DNA of 64,000 bases from assembly GCA_016927315.1 (NCBI GenBank), contig JAFGMV010000040.1, positions 1 through 64,000 of the forward strand, written 5' to 3'. This DNA comes from Anaerolineales bacterium (GTDB lineage Bacteria; Chloroflexota; Anaerolineae; Anaerolineales; Villigracilaceae). Below the pieces are notes generated by a model. It saw only the letters and a program-made list of their open reading frames with translations, was not told the DNA's origin and did no database searches. Below are positions 26,755 to 35,551 of this stretch, piece by piece. The position numbers and the translations under genes were made by a program. Position 1 is the first letter of the stretch. Each line of letters begins with the position of its first letter.

Positions 26755-27894
26755 ATGTTAAGAGTTCTCTTTGCAGCATTTAAACACGATCCATTGTTGA
26801 GAGAAAGAGAAGCAGGTGCAGATTTTCATTTCTTGAAAGCGCTTAAGGACAATGGAGTTGATGTTCATGTTGTTGGTCCTTTCAATACTCCGCCTGTTTT
26901 AGCAGAACGAATAATTCGGAGAGTCTACACTCATATTTCGAAAAGACAATACCTGAAATACAATCTTTCAAGGACCATTGAGGCTTCTATAAAGATACAA
27001 AGAGCCGCATGTGAATTAAAACCGGATTTAATCTTTACGCTTTACCCGCCGCCCCTGGTTTTCTACCGGGGAAAGGTGCCTTGTGTATTTAGAACCGATG
27101 CGACATTCAAAGGGGTGCGTCGTTATGGAGAGGAATTCTACCCGTACGGGCGAATGGCTTCACGGATGAATATCTGGTTAGAACAGCGGGCATTGGATCA
27201 TTGTTCCGGGTTTTTGACTCACAGCGAATGGGCAAAGCATTCCCTGATCGAAGATTATGGAGTGCCAGCGGAAAAGGTTTGTGTCCTGCCAAATTCCTGT
27301 TATTTTCCCGATGGGCAGGCAACCCTTAAAACCAATTTCCTGGAAAAGAAGAAACTGAACGGGACCTTACGACTTTTGTTCGTCGGAAGGGATGCCAGAC
27401 GAAAAGGTCTTGATGTTGCAATTGATACTGTCAATAAGTTAAATAGGATTGATATAGCTGCTACATTGACTGTTTGTGGAGTAAACGGTGTGAGTGATGA
27501 CACGATAACCTATGCAGGGAACCTCGATAAAAGAGATGCTGTTCAATATTCCCGATACCTGTCTTTTCTTGAAGAAGCTCACTTCCTGCTCCATCCTGCT
27601 CGTTTTGATCCTTCACCCCGGGTAACCAGTGAGGCTGCTGCATTTGGTACACCAACCATAACCAACAATGTCGGCGGTATTGCTACCTCGGTACAAGACG
27701 GTGACTCCGGGATTGTATTGCCCAAGGGAAGTGCAGCTGAAATATATGCAAGTGCGATCAAGGAGTTGGTGTCTCGACCGGATTTGTACTATGATTTGTG
27801 TAAGAAAACCAATTTAAGATATAAACGTGAATTGAACATTGCCGTAACCGGAAAACGGCTTGTACAATTTTTGGAAGAGACGGTCAATGGGTAA
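26755..27894 (+). CDS. Glycosyltransferase family 4-like
   Basis: A GT-B enzyme of about 379 residues beginning MLRVLFAAFKHDPLLRER. The C-terminal half has LRLLFVGRDARRKGLDVAID and the acidic motif region HPARFDPSPRVTSEAAAFGT, where the usual first Glu of E-x7-E is replaced (D and E remain). The first half carries GKVPCVFRTDATFKGVRRYG. ATG at 26755 lies 1 nt after the preceding TGA. A start further upstream would overlap that gene. The last 8 nt overlap the next gene. Confidence 0.82.
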   Translation: MLRVLFAAFKHDPLLREREAGADFHFLKALKDNGVDVHVVGPFNTPPVLAERIIRRVYTHISKRQYLKYNLSRTIEASIKIQRAACELKPDLIFTLYPPPLVFYRGKVPCVFRTDATFKGVRRYGEEFYPYGRMASRMNIWLEQRALDHCSGFLTHSEWAKHSLIEDYGVPAEKVCVLPNSCYFPDGQATLKTNFLEKKKLNGTLRLLFVGRDARRKGLDVAIDTVNKLNRIDIAATLTVCGVNGVSDDTITYAGNLDKRDAVQYSRYLSFLEEAHFLLHPARFDPSPRVTSEAAAFGTPTITNNVGGIATSVQDGDSGIVLPKGSAAEIYASAIKELVSRPDLYYDLCKKTNLRYKRELNIAVTGKRLVQFLEETVNG

Positions 27895-29320
27895 TAATTC
27901 CAGGTACAAGCCGCATATTGTTATTATCATTGCGCGAGGAGAAGCTCTTCGGAATTCCCTTTATTCGGATATGTTGAAAGAACTGGAGGGCCAATCTAAA
28001 GTAAGCCTGCTTTCTGTGTTGAATGATTTTGAGTTTATCGATCAATATCAACATCGGGTGGACCAGATTATTGACCTGAATGAGTATCGTGAACATCAAC
28101 TGGTTGGCTACCTGCGCGATGTGATTGATTATGCCCACTACCGCTGGATCTGGACAAAAAAAGTAAAAAATAAGTGGGAGATCCTTGATGCCCAGGCTGT
28201 GACGTGGGACCAAAAACTGAGATATACTCTCTGGAAAGCATTAATTTTCACCCTGGCTAATCGTTTCACATTGGAAATCCTGACAACCATCGAAAATAAA
28301 TTAAGCTTGTGGTTGAAACCAACCAACGACTTTGATACATTGTTTGAGCACATCAAACCTGACCTGGTTTTCAACACCTCCCATATTCATGCTCCCCGCG
28401 GGGAGCTACCGGCCAGGGTTGCGCATGCAATGGGCATACCAACGGCGGCTTTTGTTTTTTCCTGGGATAACCTTTCTTCACGCGGGCGGATCCTGCCCAA
28501 ATATGATCATTTCCTGGTCTGGCATACCCAAATGCGTGAACAATTGTTGCGGCTCTATCCTGGCGTGCAAAGTAACCAGGTTCATATAACTGGGACCCCT
28601 CAGTTTGATTATCACTTCAAGCCAGAATTTTGTCTTTCTCGTCAGGAACTGTGCGATCAATTGGGATTGGATTCTTCCCGCCCTTTTATCCTTTACACGA
28701 CCGGTATGGCGCATGATTTCCCGGAAGAGGTATATCATGTTGAAACCGTTATTAACATCCTGGAGGAATACCCACGATCCGAGAGACCCCAACTGGTTGT
28801 GCGTACTTATATTAAAGGAAATAGCCCGGAGATGGAGGCGCTCGCGAAAAAAGGAATTCCGGATGTGGTATTTCCTCCGGTTTTATGGGATGAAAAATGG
28901 TTTACACCCAGACCTGATGATCTATCGATTTATTCCAGTCTTTTGCACCACTGCAAGCTTGGGATCAACCCGGCCTCTACGGTCTCACTTGAATTAATGA
29001 TGCTCGACAAACCGGTCATCAATCTTGGATTTGACCCACCAGGTAGTAACCTGCCGCATTATTTGCGCTGGAAACGGCATCTTGAATTTGATCATTATTG
29101 TAATGTCGTAGATAGTGGTGCGGTCATGGTCGCATATTCGCCAGACGATCTTCGCAGGAAAATTGCAGAATCCCTGGAACACCCTGACAAGTTAGAAGCA
29201 GCCAGGAAAGAGTTCATCAACAAAACCTTCGGGGTAACCCTGGATGGCAAATCAGCACAGCGAGTGGCAGAGACACTACAGTTGCTGGCAAGCAGGAAAA
29301 CACCGGTAAGGAAAATATGA
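27887..29320 (+). CDS. GT-B-fold glycosyl- or glycerophosphate transferase-like protein
   Basis: A protein of about 477 residues whose family I do not name with certainty. The second half looks like a GT-B transferase of the CDP-glycerol glycerophosphotransferase / UDP-GlcNAc epimerase-like group. Supporting segments are DLVFNTSHIHAPRGELPARV, HITGTPQFDYHF, PFILYTTGMAHDFPEEVYHV and NPASTVSLELMMLDKPVINL, a Ser-rich loop followed by a Glu as in that fold. The protein is neither hydrophobic nor secreted. ATG at 27887 overlaps the preceding stop. It may add a phosphate-linked or unusual residue to the glycan (inference). Confidence 0.65.
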   Translation: MGNNSRYKPHIVIIIARGEALRNSLYSDMLKELEGQSKVSLLSVLNDFEFIDQYQHRVDQIIDLNEYREHQLVGYLRDVIDYAHYRWIWTKKVKNKWEILDAQAVTWDQKLRYTLWKALIFTLANRFTLEILTTIENKLSLWLKPTNDFDTLFEHIKPDLVFNTSHIHAPRGELPARVAHAMGIPTAAFVFSWDNLSSRGRILPKYDHFLVWHTQMREQLLRLYPGVQSNQVHITGTPQFDYHFKPEFCLSRQELCDQLGLDSSRPFILYTTGMAHDFPEEVYHVETVINILEEYPRSERPQLVVRTYIKGNSPEMEALAKKGIPDVVFPPVLWDEKWFTPRPDDLSIYSSLLHHCKLGINPASTVSLELMMLDKPVINLGFDPPGSNLPHYLRWKRHLEFDHYCNVVDSGAVMVAYSPDDLRRKIAESLEHPDKLEAARKEFINKTFGVTLDGKSAQRVAETLQLLASRKTPVRKI

Positions 29321-30060
29321 GAAACATACTACTTTCTATTTGTTACCGGTTAGGTCTTCCTCCTGCAATCTGGATGATCCATAATCCAATGAAGATTTAT
29401 GAATACATGGAAGTGACGCGAGGTGTTACCCTGACAAAAGATTTCACTGTGATCGACCTGGGCTGCGGACAGGGCATCTGGACAATGGAGCTGGCAAAAA
29501 AATGCGGAAAGACAATTGGAGTAGATGTCCTGGAAGATGCAGTTAAAACTGCCCGACAGTACATTCGTAATAGTACGCGAAGGAAAAGGCTTGAATTTTT
29601 CAATGGCAGCCTCGACAGCTTGGGTATTCGCGATGCTTCTATAGACCATATTTTTAGTTTTTGTGTCTTGGAACATATCCAGGATTTGGAAAATACTTTA
29701 AATTCATCCCAACGGTTACTGCGTTCAGGTGGTGGTTTACATGTTTCTGTTGATGCCCTGGAAACGATTACAGACAAGGCGTTAAAGGCAAAACATAAAC
29801 TCGATCACAAGGTAGTTCAGTATTTTTCAGCGGAATCTCTCAAAGAGCGACTTGAAAATGCCGGATTCAATGTACAACGAGTTTTTCCGATCTTAACGGG
29901 GAGCGTGGCGATGAAAGAATTCAAAAAACGCATCGAGGAATCCAGCTATGGTTACGGGTGGTTTGAGCGCAAATTATTGGTGCAAAAATTTTTTAAAGAA
30001 GATCGACAGGGAGAATTAAAAAAGGGGATCATGATCGTAGCCCATGCAACACGGCCATGA
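29317..30060 (+). CDS. Class I SAM-dependent methyltransferase
   Basis: A 247-residue methyltransferase with motif I VIDLGCGQGIWTMELAKKCG, IGVDVLEDAVKTARQYI for the second strand, and the post-motif block HIFSFCVLEHIQDLENTLNS. It overlaps the upstream gene's stop by 4 nt (ATGA type), consistent with a single polycistronic message. It shares only general fold features with the other two class I methyltransferases of the locus, so it probably has its own acceptor. Confidence 0.82.
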   Translation: MRNILLSICYRLGLPPAIWMIHNPMKIYEYMEVTRGVTLTKDFTVIDLGCGQGIWTMELAKKCGKTIGVDVLEDAVKTARQYIRNSTRRKRLEFFNGSLDSLGIRDASIDHIFSFCVLEHIQDLENTLNSSQRLLRSGGGLHVSVDALETITDKALKAKHKLDHKVVQYFSAESLKERLENAGFNVQRVFPILTGSVAMKEFKKRIEESSYGYGWFERKLLVQKFFKEDRQGELKKGIMIVAHATRP

Positions 30061-30075
30061 GTACAATACAGTAAT

Positions 30076-31323
30076 ATGAAATTCGACTCCAGACGGTCGA
30101 TCCTGATCGTTTCAAGTGTTTTACCCTTTCCTCGGAATTCAGGCCAGCAGCAAAGGGTGTATTACACGCTGGCGGCTTTGCGAAAAAAATTCCACATTAC
30201 TTTTTTGACTGCGGCGAGTGAGGCTGACAAGGTAGAAATAAAGAATGCTCTTTTAGAAATGTGTGACGATGCTATAGTTCTGCCTTCATTGTATACAAGA
30301 AGTTTTTTTGACCGCGTTTTCATCAAGATTGCCGGGTTATTGAGTTCCTTGGTAACCGGGTTAAAATTTTCAAATTACCTGTACGGTGAAGTTGAATTTT
30401 CTGCTTCACGATTAGATAAGGTGTTGGCAGAGAAGCAATATGATGCCCTCTTGTTTGAATACTGGCATGCGCATAAGGCCTCGCGGCATTTACGGAATCC
30501 GGGAGTTATTTCAGTCCTGGATATGCACGATATTCTTTGGAAATCCTTTGCCCGCCAGTTGGAGTTCAAACAGATGCCCGGCTGGCTCAAACGATGGCGA
30601 ATACATAAGTACCGGAGCAGGGAAGAAGCCGCCTGGAATGATTTTGATGTTCTGATTGCCATAAATCAAGATGAATATGAATATACCCGTCAGCGATTAA
30701 TGAATCGAGTAAAGCTGATGCTTGCACCGATGGGGACGGATATTTCTGCCTGGTCTTTTTGCTGGGCGCCTGAGCAGACTCCCCGTCGCGTTGCATACTA
30801 TGGCGGGTTGAGAAATGTCGCTAATCAAAACGATGCCATGATATGTTTTCGAGAAATCATGCCGGCAATCTGGAAAGTGTACCCGGAGACAGAATTTTGG
30901 ATTGTTGGGAGCAATCCACCGCAATTCATTAAGGATCTGGAGCATAAGAATCGGGTACACGTAACCGGCTATCTGGAAAAACCACAAGAGGTACTCAAGA
31001 CCATGTCATTGTTGCTTTGTCCCTGGTCAGGTATATTTGGATTCCGCAGTCGGGTTGTTGAGGTCATGGCATTGGGGGTTCCAATCGTAGCCTCCATGGA
31101 TGCGGTACACGGTATGGGTCTCAAAATTGGAAATGGTATCCTGGTGGGAGAAAAACTATCTGACCTTGTGCAATTGAGTTTGGGTCTTTTGGGTAACCCT
31201 GCAGAGCTTGAGCGTCAAAGCAGCCTGGCGCGCAAACAAATTGAGACCAGCTATAGCTATGAATCTACTTACGGTAAATTTGCGGATGAATTTTATGATC
31301 TGGTCTCTGCCAGGATGAGTTGA
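30076..31323 (+). CDS. Glycosyltransferase family 4-like
   Basis: A 415-residue GT-B enzyme. The N-terminus SILIVSSVLPFPRNSGQQQR has the glycine-rich donor-side turn seen in exosortase-linked and capsule GT4 enzymes. The C-terminal half has RRVAYYGGLRNVANQNDAMI, the HVTGYLEKPQEVLKTMSLLL region and RSRVVEVMALGVPIVASMDA. The acidic motif is degenerate: a single Glu (VVEVMALG) remains at the second position. Its stop overlaps the start of the next glycosyltransferase gene. Confidence 0.82.
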   Translation: MKFDSRRSILIVSSVLPFPRNSGQQQRVYYTLAALRKKFHITFLTAASEADKVEIKNALLEMCDDAIVLPSLYTRSFFDRVFIKIAGLLSSLVTGLKFSNYLYGEVEFSASRLDKVLAEKQYDALLFEYWHAHKASRHLRNPGVISVLDMHDILWKSFARQLEFKQMPGWLKRWRIHKYRSREEAAWNDFDVLIAINQDEYEYTRQRLMNRVKLMLAPMGTDISAWSFCWAPEQTPRRVAYYGGLRNVANQNDAMICFREIMPAIWKVYPETEFWIVGSNPPQFIKDLEHKNRVHVTGYLEKPQEVLKTMSLLLCPWSGIFGFRSRVVEVMALGVPIVASMDAVHGMGLKIGNGILVGEKLSDLVQLSLGLLGNPAELERQSSLARKQIETSYSYESTYGKFADEFYDLVSARMS

Positions 31324-32498
31324 TGAATTTGCTTGTTATTTCCCATAAGGAGACCTGGAGAGATCCGGACTCTCCAAGCGGCTTTTCCACAATTGGAGGC
31401 TTTCCGTTTCAAATGAAAGCGCTCTCTGAATTGTTTGACAGAACCGCGATCATGGCGCCCATTCAATCCAATAAACTTCCATCCGGGAGCATACCTTTAC
31501 TTGGACACCACCTGAGTATCATTCCGCTGGCAGAACCTTTCGGGCTGGGCTGGCGTAGAAAGTTGTATATGCTGTACTGGACTATCCAACACTTTTCTAA
31601 ACTCTGGCAAGCTGTGCATGATTACGATGCTATACATACCCCGGTGGGAGGGGATATTGGCACAATCGGCATTTTGATCGCAATCTTTCAACGAAAGAAA
31701 TTATTCATCCGGCACTGTGGTACCTGGGGAGAACCGATTTCCTGGGTGGATCGATTGCTCCAGCGGTTCCTGGAGCGGATTGCGGGAGGACGGAATGTCG
31801 TTCTGGCAACCGGGGGAGCAGAGTCGCCTCCTTCCAGGAAAAACAGGAATATTCATTGGATCTTTGCCACCTCAATTACACAGGCTGAACTGGGTCAAAT
31901 TCCTGCTGCGTATCCCTGGTTACCGGGTCAACCGCTAAAGTTAATTACTGTTGGTCGATTGTCGGTTTCCAAGAATGTCCAAGCCATTATCAAGGCCATG
32001 CCGAATATCCTGGAGAAGTTTCCGGCTTCAACTCTGGATGTCCTGGGAGATGGTGAGTACCGGTCTGAATTGGAGCGTGCTGCTTTGGAGCTGAACCTGA
32101 CAAAAACCGTTACTTTTTATGGAAATATGAGTCATGACGAAGTTATCCGTAAGTTATCTGAGGCACATCTTTTTGTGTTTCCGACCCGGCGGGAAGGTTT
32201 TCCAAAGGTAGTGCTTGAGGCCATGGCTTGTGGTTTGCCGGTAATTGCTTCGCGCACATCAGTCATACCACAGTTGCTAAAAAATGAATGCGGGCTCCTT
32301 CTGGATGACGTCGATCCATATTCAGTATCAAAAGCTGTGATTGACTTGGCTGAAGACGCGAATAATTTATCAAGTATGGGGTCTAGGGCTCGTATGGTTG
32401 CACGGGAGTACACACTGGAAAAATGGAGAGAAAGAATTGGTAAATACCTGGCGTTGGCTTGGGGAGCGCTGAAGGAAGAAGTCCATGAACGCTCGTGA
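31323..32498 (+). CDS. Glycosyltransferase family 4
   Basis: A retaining GT4 enzyme of about 391 residues with a textbook C-terminal half: KLITVGRLSVSKNVQAIIKA, LDVLGDGEYRSELERAA, FPTRREGFPKVVLEAMACGL with E-x7-E, then PVIASRTSVIPQLL. The N-terminal acceptor half includes HTPVGGDIGTIGILIAI. ATG at 31323 overlaps the preceding TGA. The last 14 nt overlap the deacetylase gene. Donor and linkage are unknown. Confidence 0.88.
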   Translation: MNLLVISHKETWRDPDSPSGFSTIGGFPFQMKALSELFDRTAIMAPIQSNKLPSGSIPLLGHHLSIIPLAEPFGLGWRRKLYMLYWTIQHFSKLWQAVHDYDAIHTPVGGDIGTIGILIAIFQRKKLFIRHCGTWGEPISWVDRLLQRFLERIAGGRNVVLATGGAESPPSRKNRNIHWIFATSITQAELGQIPAAYPWLPGQPLKLITVGRLSVSKNVQAIIKAMPNILEKFPASTLDVLGDGEYRSELERAALELNLTKTVTFYGNMSHDEVIRKLSEAHLFVFPTRREGFPKVVLEAMACGLPVIASRTSVIPQLLKNECGLLLDDVDPYSVSKAVIDLAEDANNLSSMGSRARMVAREYTLEKWRERIGKYLALAWGALKEEVHERS

Positions 32499-33342
32499 TC
32501 TGGCCGTCTGGCTCTTTGCCAGGGTTGGAATGGCAGCTTTTCTGCGAAAGATATTGGTTCGGGATGGGAGATTCGCGCTGAATCTCCATGGTGTTTCAAG
32601 CCGGCGTTATAAAACAGTCCCACAAAATTTACAGCCTCACCACTCAGTTGGTGAGTTTCGGCAGGTGTTGACCTGGTTATCCGCACGCTATAACTTTTTA
32701 AGTGTTGATGACTTCCTGTTCACCGATTTCCCTGGTGTACTGCTTACTTTTGATGATGGACATGCGAACAACTTTACGAATGTGCTGCCTGTTCTGGCTG
32801 AGTTTGGTGCACAGGGATTGTTTTTTGTATCCACCCAGCATGTGAGATCACCCCGAAACTGGCTTACTTTTGTGTGCGAGCAGGCCAGACTTGGCTGGGA
32901 AAGCGAAATGGCTGTCCCAGAAGATTTTGCCAGGGACTGTTACGATGGTCTTTCTGATGAACAACTTGTTGAGTTGGCAGGCAGCCCTTATGGAGTGATT
33001 GGGTCACACACAGTCCACCATCCGTCCTTGTCGGGGTGTTCGGATATCGAACTCCAGGCAGAACTGATAGAGTCACGTCACTATTTGCAGCAGTTAACTG
33101 GCCAGGATGTCAATTGTTTTGCGTACCCCTATGGAGACTATAACCTGGATGTAGCCCGGTCTGTGAAGCATGCGGGTTATAAAGCCGCTTTTGCAGTAGA
33201 CCCGGTACTGGTCGGGATGCCGGCATTTGAAATCCCCAGGGTGGACCTTTATTATGCTTCCCCCGATTACCTTTCTGCAAAGCTCAGCGGCCTGCATCGG
33301 GGTGCGATTCGTGGGGCGATAGTAGACAGGGGCGAACGATGA
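32485..33342 (+). CDS. Polysaccharide deacetylase (CE4/NodB-like)
   Basis: A 285-residue protein with the NodB homology domain. LLTFDDGHANNFTNVLPVL gives the catalytic Asp and the metal Asp (TFDDG), and IGSHTVHHPSLS gives the two metal-binding His residues. CFAYPYGDYNLDVARSV is the third motif. The family removes N- or O-acetyl groups from N-acetylhexosamine-containing polymers. No signal peptide is seen, so it may act in the cytoplasm on a lipid-linked intermediate or precursor sugar, unlike secreted CE4 enzymes. Overlaps with genes on both sides point to translational coupling. Confidence 0.87.
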   Translation: MNARDLAVWLFARVGMAAFLRKILVRDGRFALNLHGVSSRRYKTVPQNLQPHHSVGEFRQVLTWLSARYNFLSVDDFLFTDFPGVLLTFDDGHANNFTNVLPVLAEFGAQGLFFVSTQHVRSPRNWLTFVCEQARLGWESEMAVPEDFARDCYDGLSDEQLVELAGSPYGVIGSHTVHHPSLSGCSDIELQAELIESRHYLQQLTGQDVNCFAYPYGDYNLDVARSVKHAGYKAAFAVDPVLVGMPAFEIPRVDLYYASPDYLSAKLSGLHRGAIRGAIVDRGER

Positions 33343-34481
33343 CGGTTTTGCGGCCAGTTAAGATCGTTTATTTTATCGGCCAACTGGGTTTGGGAGGCAG
33401 TGAACGGCAGCTTTACCTGCTCCTAAAACATATTGACAAAAGGCGTTTTGAATGCCATGTGATTGTATTTAATCCCAGTCGCTATTATTCGCTTGATAAG
33501 GATCTGCAAAAAACAGGTGTCGAGGTCCATGCAATCCCGCCTGCTGTTAAAGGGATACCCAAACGGGTGCTCTGGCTTTACAAACTGTTATGTTCAATCC
33601 GGCCTGACATTATTCACTCCTGGTCTGTTCATGATAATGCCTATGCTGCCGTGGTTGGGCGCATGTCGGGCAGGGCGATATTGATTGGATCCGAGCGAAT
33701 CTCTTTGAGAGACCCAGACTTTCACACATTGGGAAGAATTTATCGGTGGTTGATAATACATGGAGTGCAAAAGCATGTTGTGAATACCGAAAGTATTGCC
33801 AAAGAACTGGGTGAATTTCATGTCCGGCAAGAGGACATTTTCACGCTGCCAAATTGTGTGGAATCTTTCTGTAAGAGCGAGGCGCCATTCCCTCTCCAGG
33901 GTATATTGCCTGACAATTGTCGAATTGTTGGCATGGTAGCAAATTTACGCCGGCAGAAGAATTACCCTTTGTTTATCAGGGCGATGATACCAGTTCTCGA
34001 GAAATTTCCCGATGTGATTGGATTATTGGTTGGACAGCCGGTACCCAGCGATCCTGAAGTTCCGGACCAGGTATTGCAAGCCATAGAACAGAGTGGTTAT
34101 CGGGAACGGCTGCGGTGGGTTGGCTTCCAAAAGGAGATTTCGGGAATACTGAACCGCCTGTCCGTTTTTTGCTTGACATCCACTTGGGAGGGAACCCCAA
34201 ATGTTGTTCTGGAAGCAATGGCTGCGGGTCTGCCCGTTGTGGCTACAAAAGTGGATGGTGTCGTGAAGATTATTCAGGACGGTGTTTCGGGGAAACTGGT
34301 TGAGCCAGGGAATGTTGAACAGGTTTCAAACGCCCTGTGCGAGTTCCTGTCAGATGAAGCTCTATCCAGGCGGATGGGGAAGAAAGGGAAGGCGTTTGTC
34401 CGGAAAAATATGAGCTGCAGTGGGATTGTCAGGATGTTAACGGATTATTATTTAGGATTATTGGAAGAACGGTCTGTGTAG
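33339..34481 (+). CDS. Glycosyltransferase family 4
   Basis: A 380-residue GT4 enzyme. The N-terminus VYFIGQLGLGGSERQLYLL has the GGSERQ donor/acceptor loop common in this family. The C-terminal half has RIVGMVANLRRQKNYPLFIR, and STWEGTPNVVLEAMAAGLPV with E-x7-E (EGTPNVVLE). The start ATG overlaps the preceding TGA and its stop TAG shares a base with the next gene's GTG. A retaining nucleotide-sugar transferase is expected. Confidence 0.88.
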   Translation: MTVLRPVKIVYFIGQLGLGGSERQLYLLLKHIDKRRFECHVIVFNPSRYYSLDKDLQKTGVEVHAIPPAVKGIPKRVLWLYKLLCSIRPDIIHSWSVHDNAYAAVVGRMSGRAILIGSERISLRDPDFHTLGRIYRWLIIHGVQKHVVNTESIAKELGEFHVRQEDIFTLPNCVESFCKSEAPFPLQGILPDNCRIVGMVANLRRQKNYPLFIRAMIPVLEKFPDVIGLLVGQPVPSDPEVPDQVLQAIEQSGYRERLRWVGFQKEISGILNRLSVFCLTSTWEGTPNVVLEAMAAGLPVVATKVDGVVKIIQDGVSGKLVEPGNVEQVSNALCEFLSDEALSRRMGKKGKAFVRKNMSCSGIVRMLTDYYLGLLEERSV

Positions 34482-35542
34482 TGATTGAGAGACCAATGAA
34501 AACCCCCTTGATTCTCTCTGTTGATAGAATTGATAGGGAACTCCTGAGCCGTTTCTTTCGTCAAGTCTATTCTCCATTAAAAAGTGAATATCTTATCCAG
34601 CATGGTACCTGGTTGTGTCGATCAGATGCCAATCGATATGTGATTATGGTGGGAGAGCAGATTGCCGGATATTGTGCAGTTATTCCTACGAAGGTATGTA
34701 TTGCGGATCAGGTGGTTCCAGCTTTGTGGTGGGTTGATATTATCATCGCACCGGAATTTCGCGGGCGTGGACTACAAACCAGACTCGATGAACATGTTCG
34801 CCAGCGAGCTGCCATCCTACTCGGATTTCCGAATTCAGTAGCAGCAAAAATTCACGAAAAACATGGTTGGGGGGTGAGAAATGATATGCAGGTAATGCTG
34901 CTGCCACTATGGCCTGTGCAGGTAAAGCAAGTCAGAAAAGCAGCTGGCCTGCAGGCCATGTTCCTGCAGTTTGGGGCGCGTTTACTGGATCCGGCAGCGA
35001 TCTTGTGGCGCAAGATAATTTCTTCATCTTCCTCGAGGGTTGCCTGGCGGCTTGAGCATTTTGATGCTGAGCTCCTCTCAGATATATTTAAACGTACAAA
35101 AACTGGCAAGGAGGTTACAACCCTGCGCGACTGCTGGCATTTCAACTGGCGGTATATTGGTGCACCGGAGTCGGAGCAGTACTCCGTCTATCTTGCCGGT
35201 GATCGCCACAAGCCAAACCTTTATCTGATTTCGAGGCAAGTGACCCGAGAGGATGGAAGCCGGTTTACGCGCATCCTTGACATTTTTGGGGACTTCAATG
35301 ATATTAGTAACCTGCGAGGAATATTCCTCCTGGTGCTCCAGGATGCGATCAAGTATGGCTCCGGACAGGTGACAATGATGACCTCCCAACCGATATTGGG
35401 TCTGATAGCCCGACAGTTCGGATTTATATTTTACTCGCCAGTCTCATTTTGCTGGTGGAGTACTGTTGAATCATTTGAGAATACATTGGCGGGAAGGATA
35501 CATTGGGTACTGGGTGATAGTGATAATGATGAACCGTATTAG
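34481..35542 (+). CDS. GNAT-family acyltransferase
   Basis: A 353-residue protein with a GNAT N-acetyltransferase domain in the first half: IAGYCAVIPTKVCI, then WWVDIIIAPEFRGRGLQTRL, whose RGRG(L)Q loop binds the pantetheine of acetyl-CoA. The second half, about 180 residues, is longer than a simple GNAT and may be a second, degenerate GNAT-like fold, as in sugar- or peptide-acyltransferases of cell-wall loci. It may acetylate an amino-sugar made by the dehydratase/aminotransferase pair downstream (inference). GTG at 34481 overlaps the previous stop; ATG at 34496 is an alternative. Confidence 0.75.
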   Translation: MIERPMKTPLILSVDRIDRELLSRFFRQVYSPLKSEYLIQHGTWLCRSDANRYVIMVGEQIAGYCAVIPTKVCIADQVVPALWWVDIIIAPEFRGRGLQTRLDEHVRQRAAILLGFPNSVAAKIHEKHGWGVRNDMQVMLLPLWPVQVKQVRKAAGLQAMFLQFGARLLDPAAILWRKIISSSSSRVAWRLEHFDAELLSDIFKRTKTGKEVTTLRDCWHFNWRYIGAPESEQYSVYLAGDRHKPNLYLISRQVTREDGSRFTRILDIFGDFNDISNLRGIFLLVLQDAIKYGSGQVTMMTSQPILGLIARQFGFIFYSPVSFCWWSTVESFENTLAGRIHWVLGDSDNDEPY

Positions 35543-35551
35543 AGAATTTAA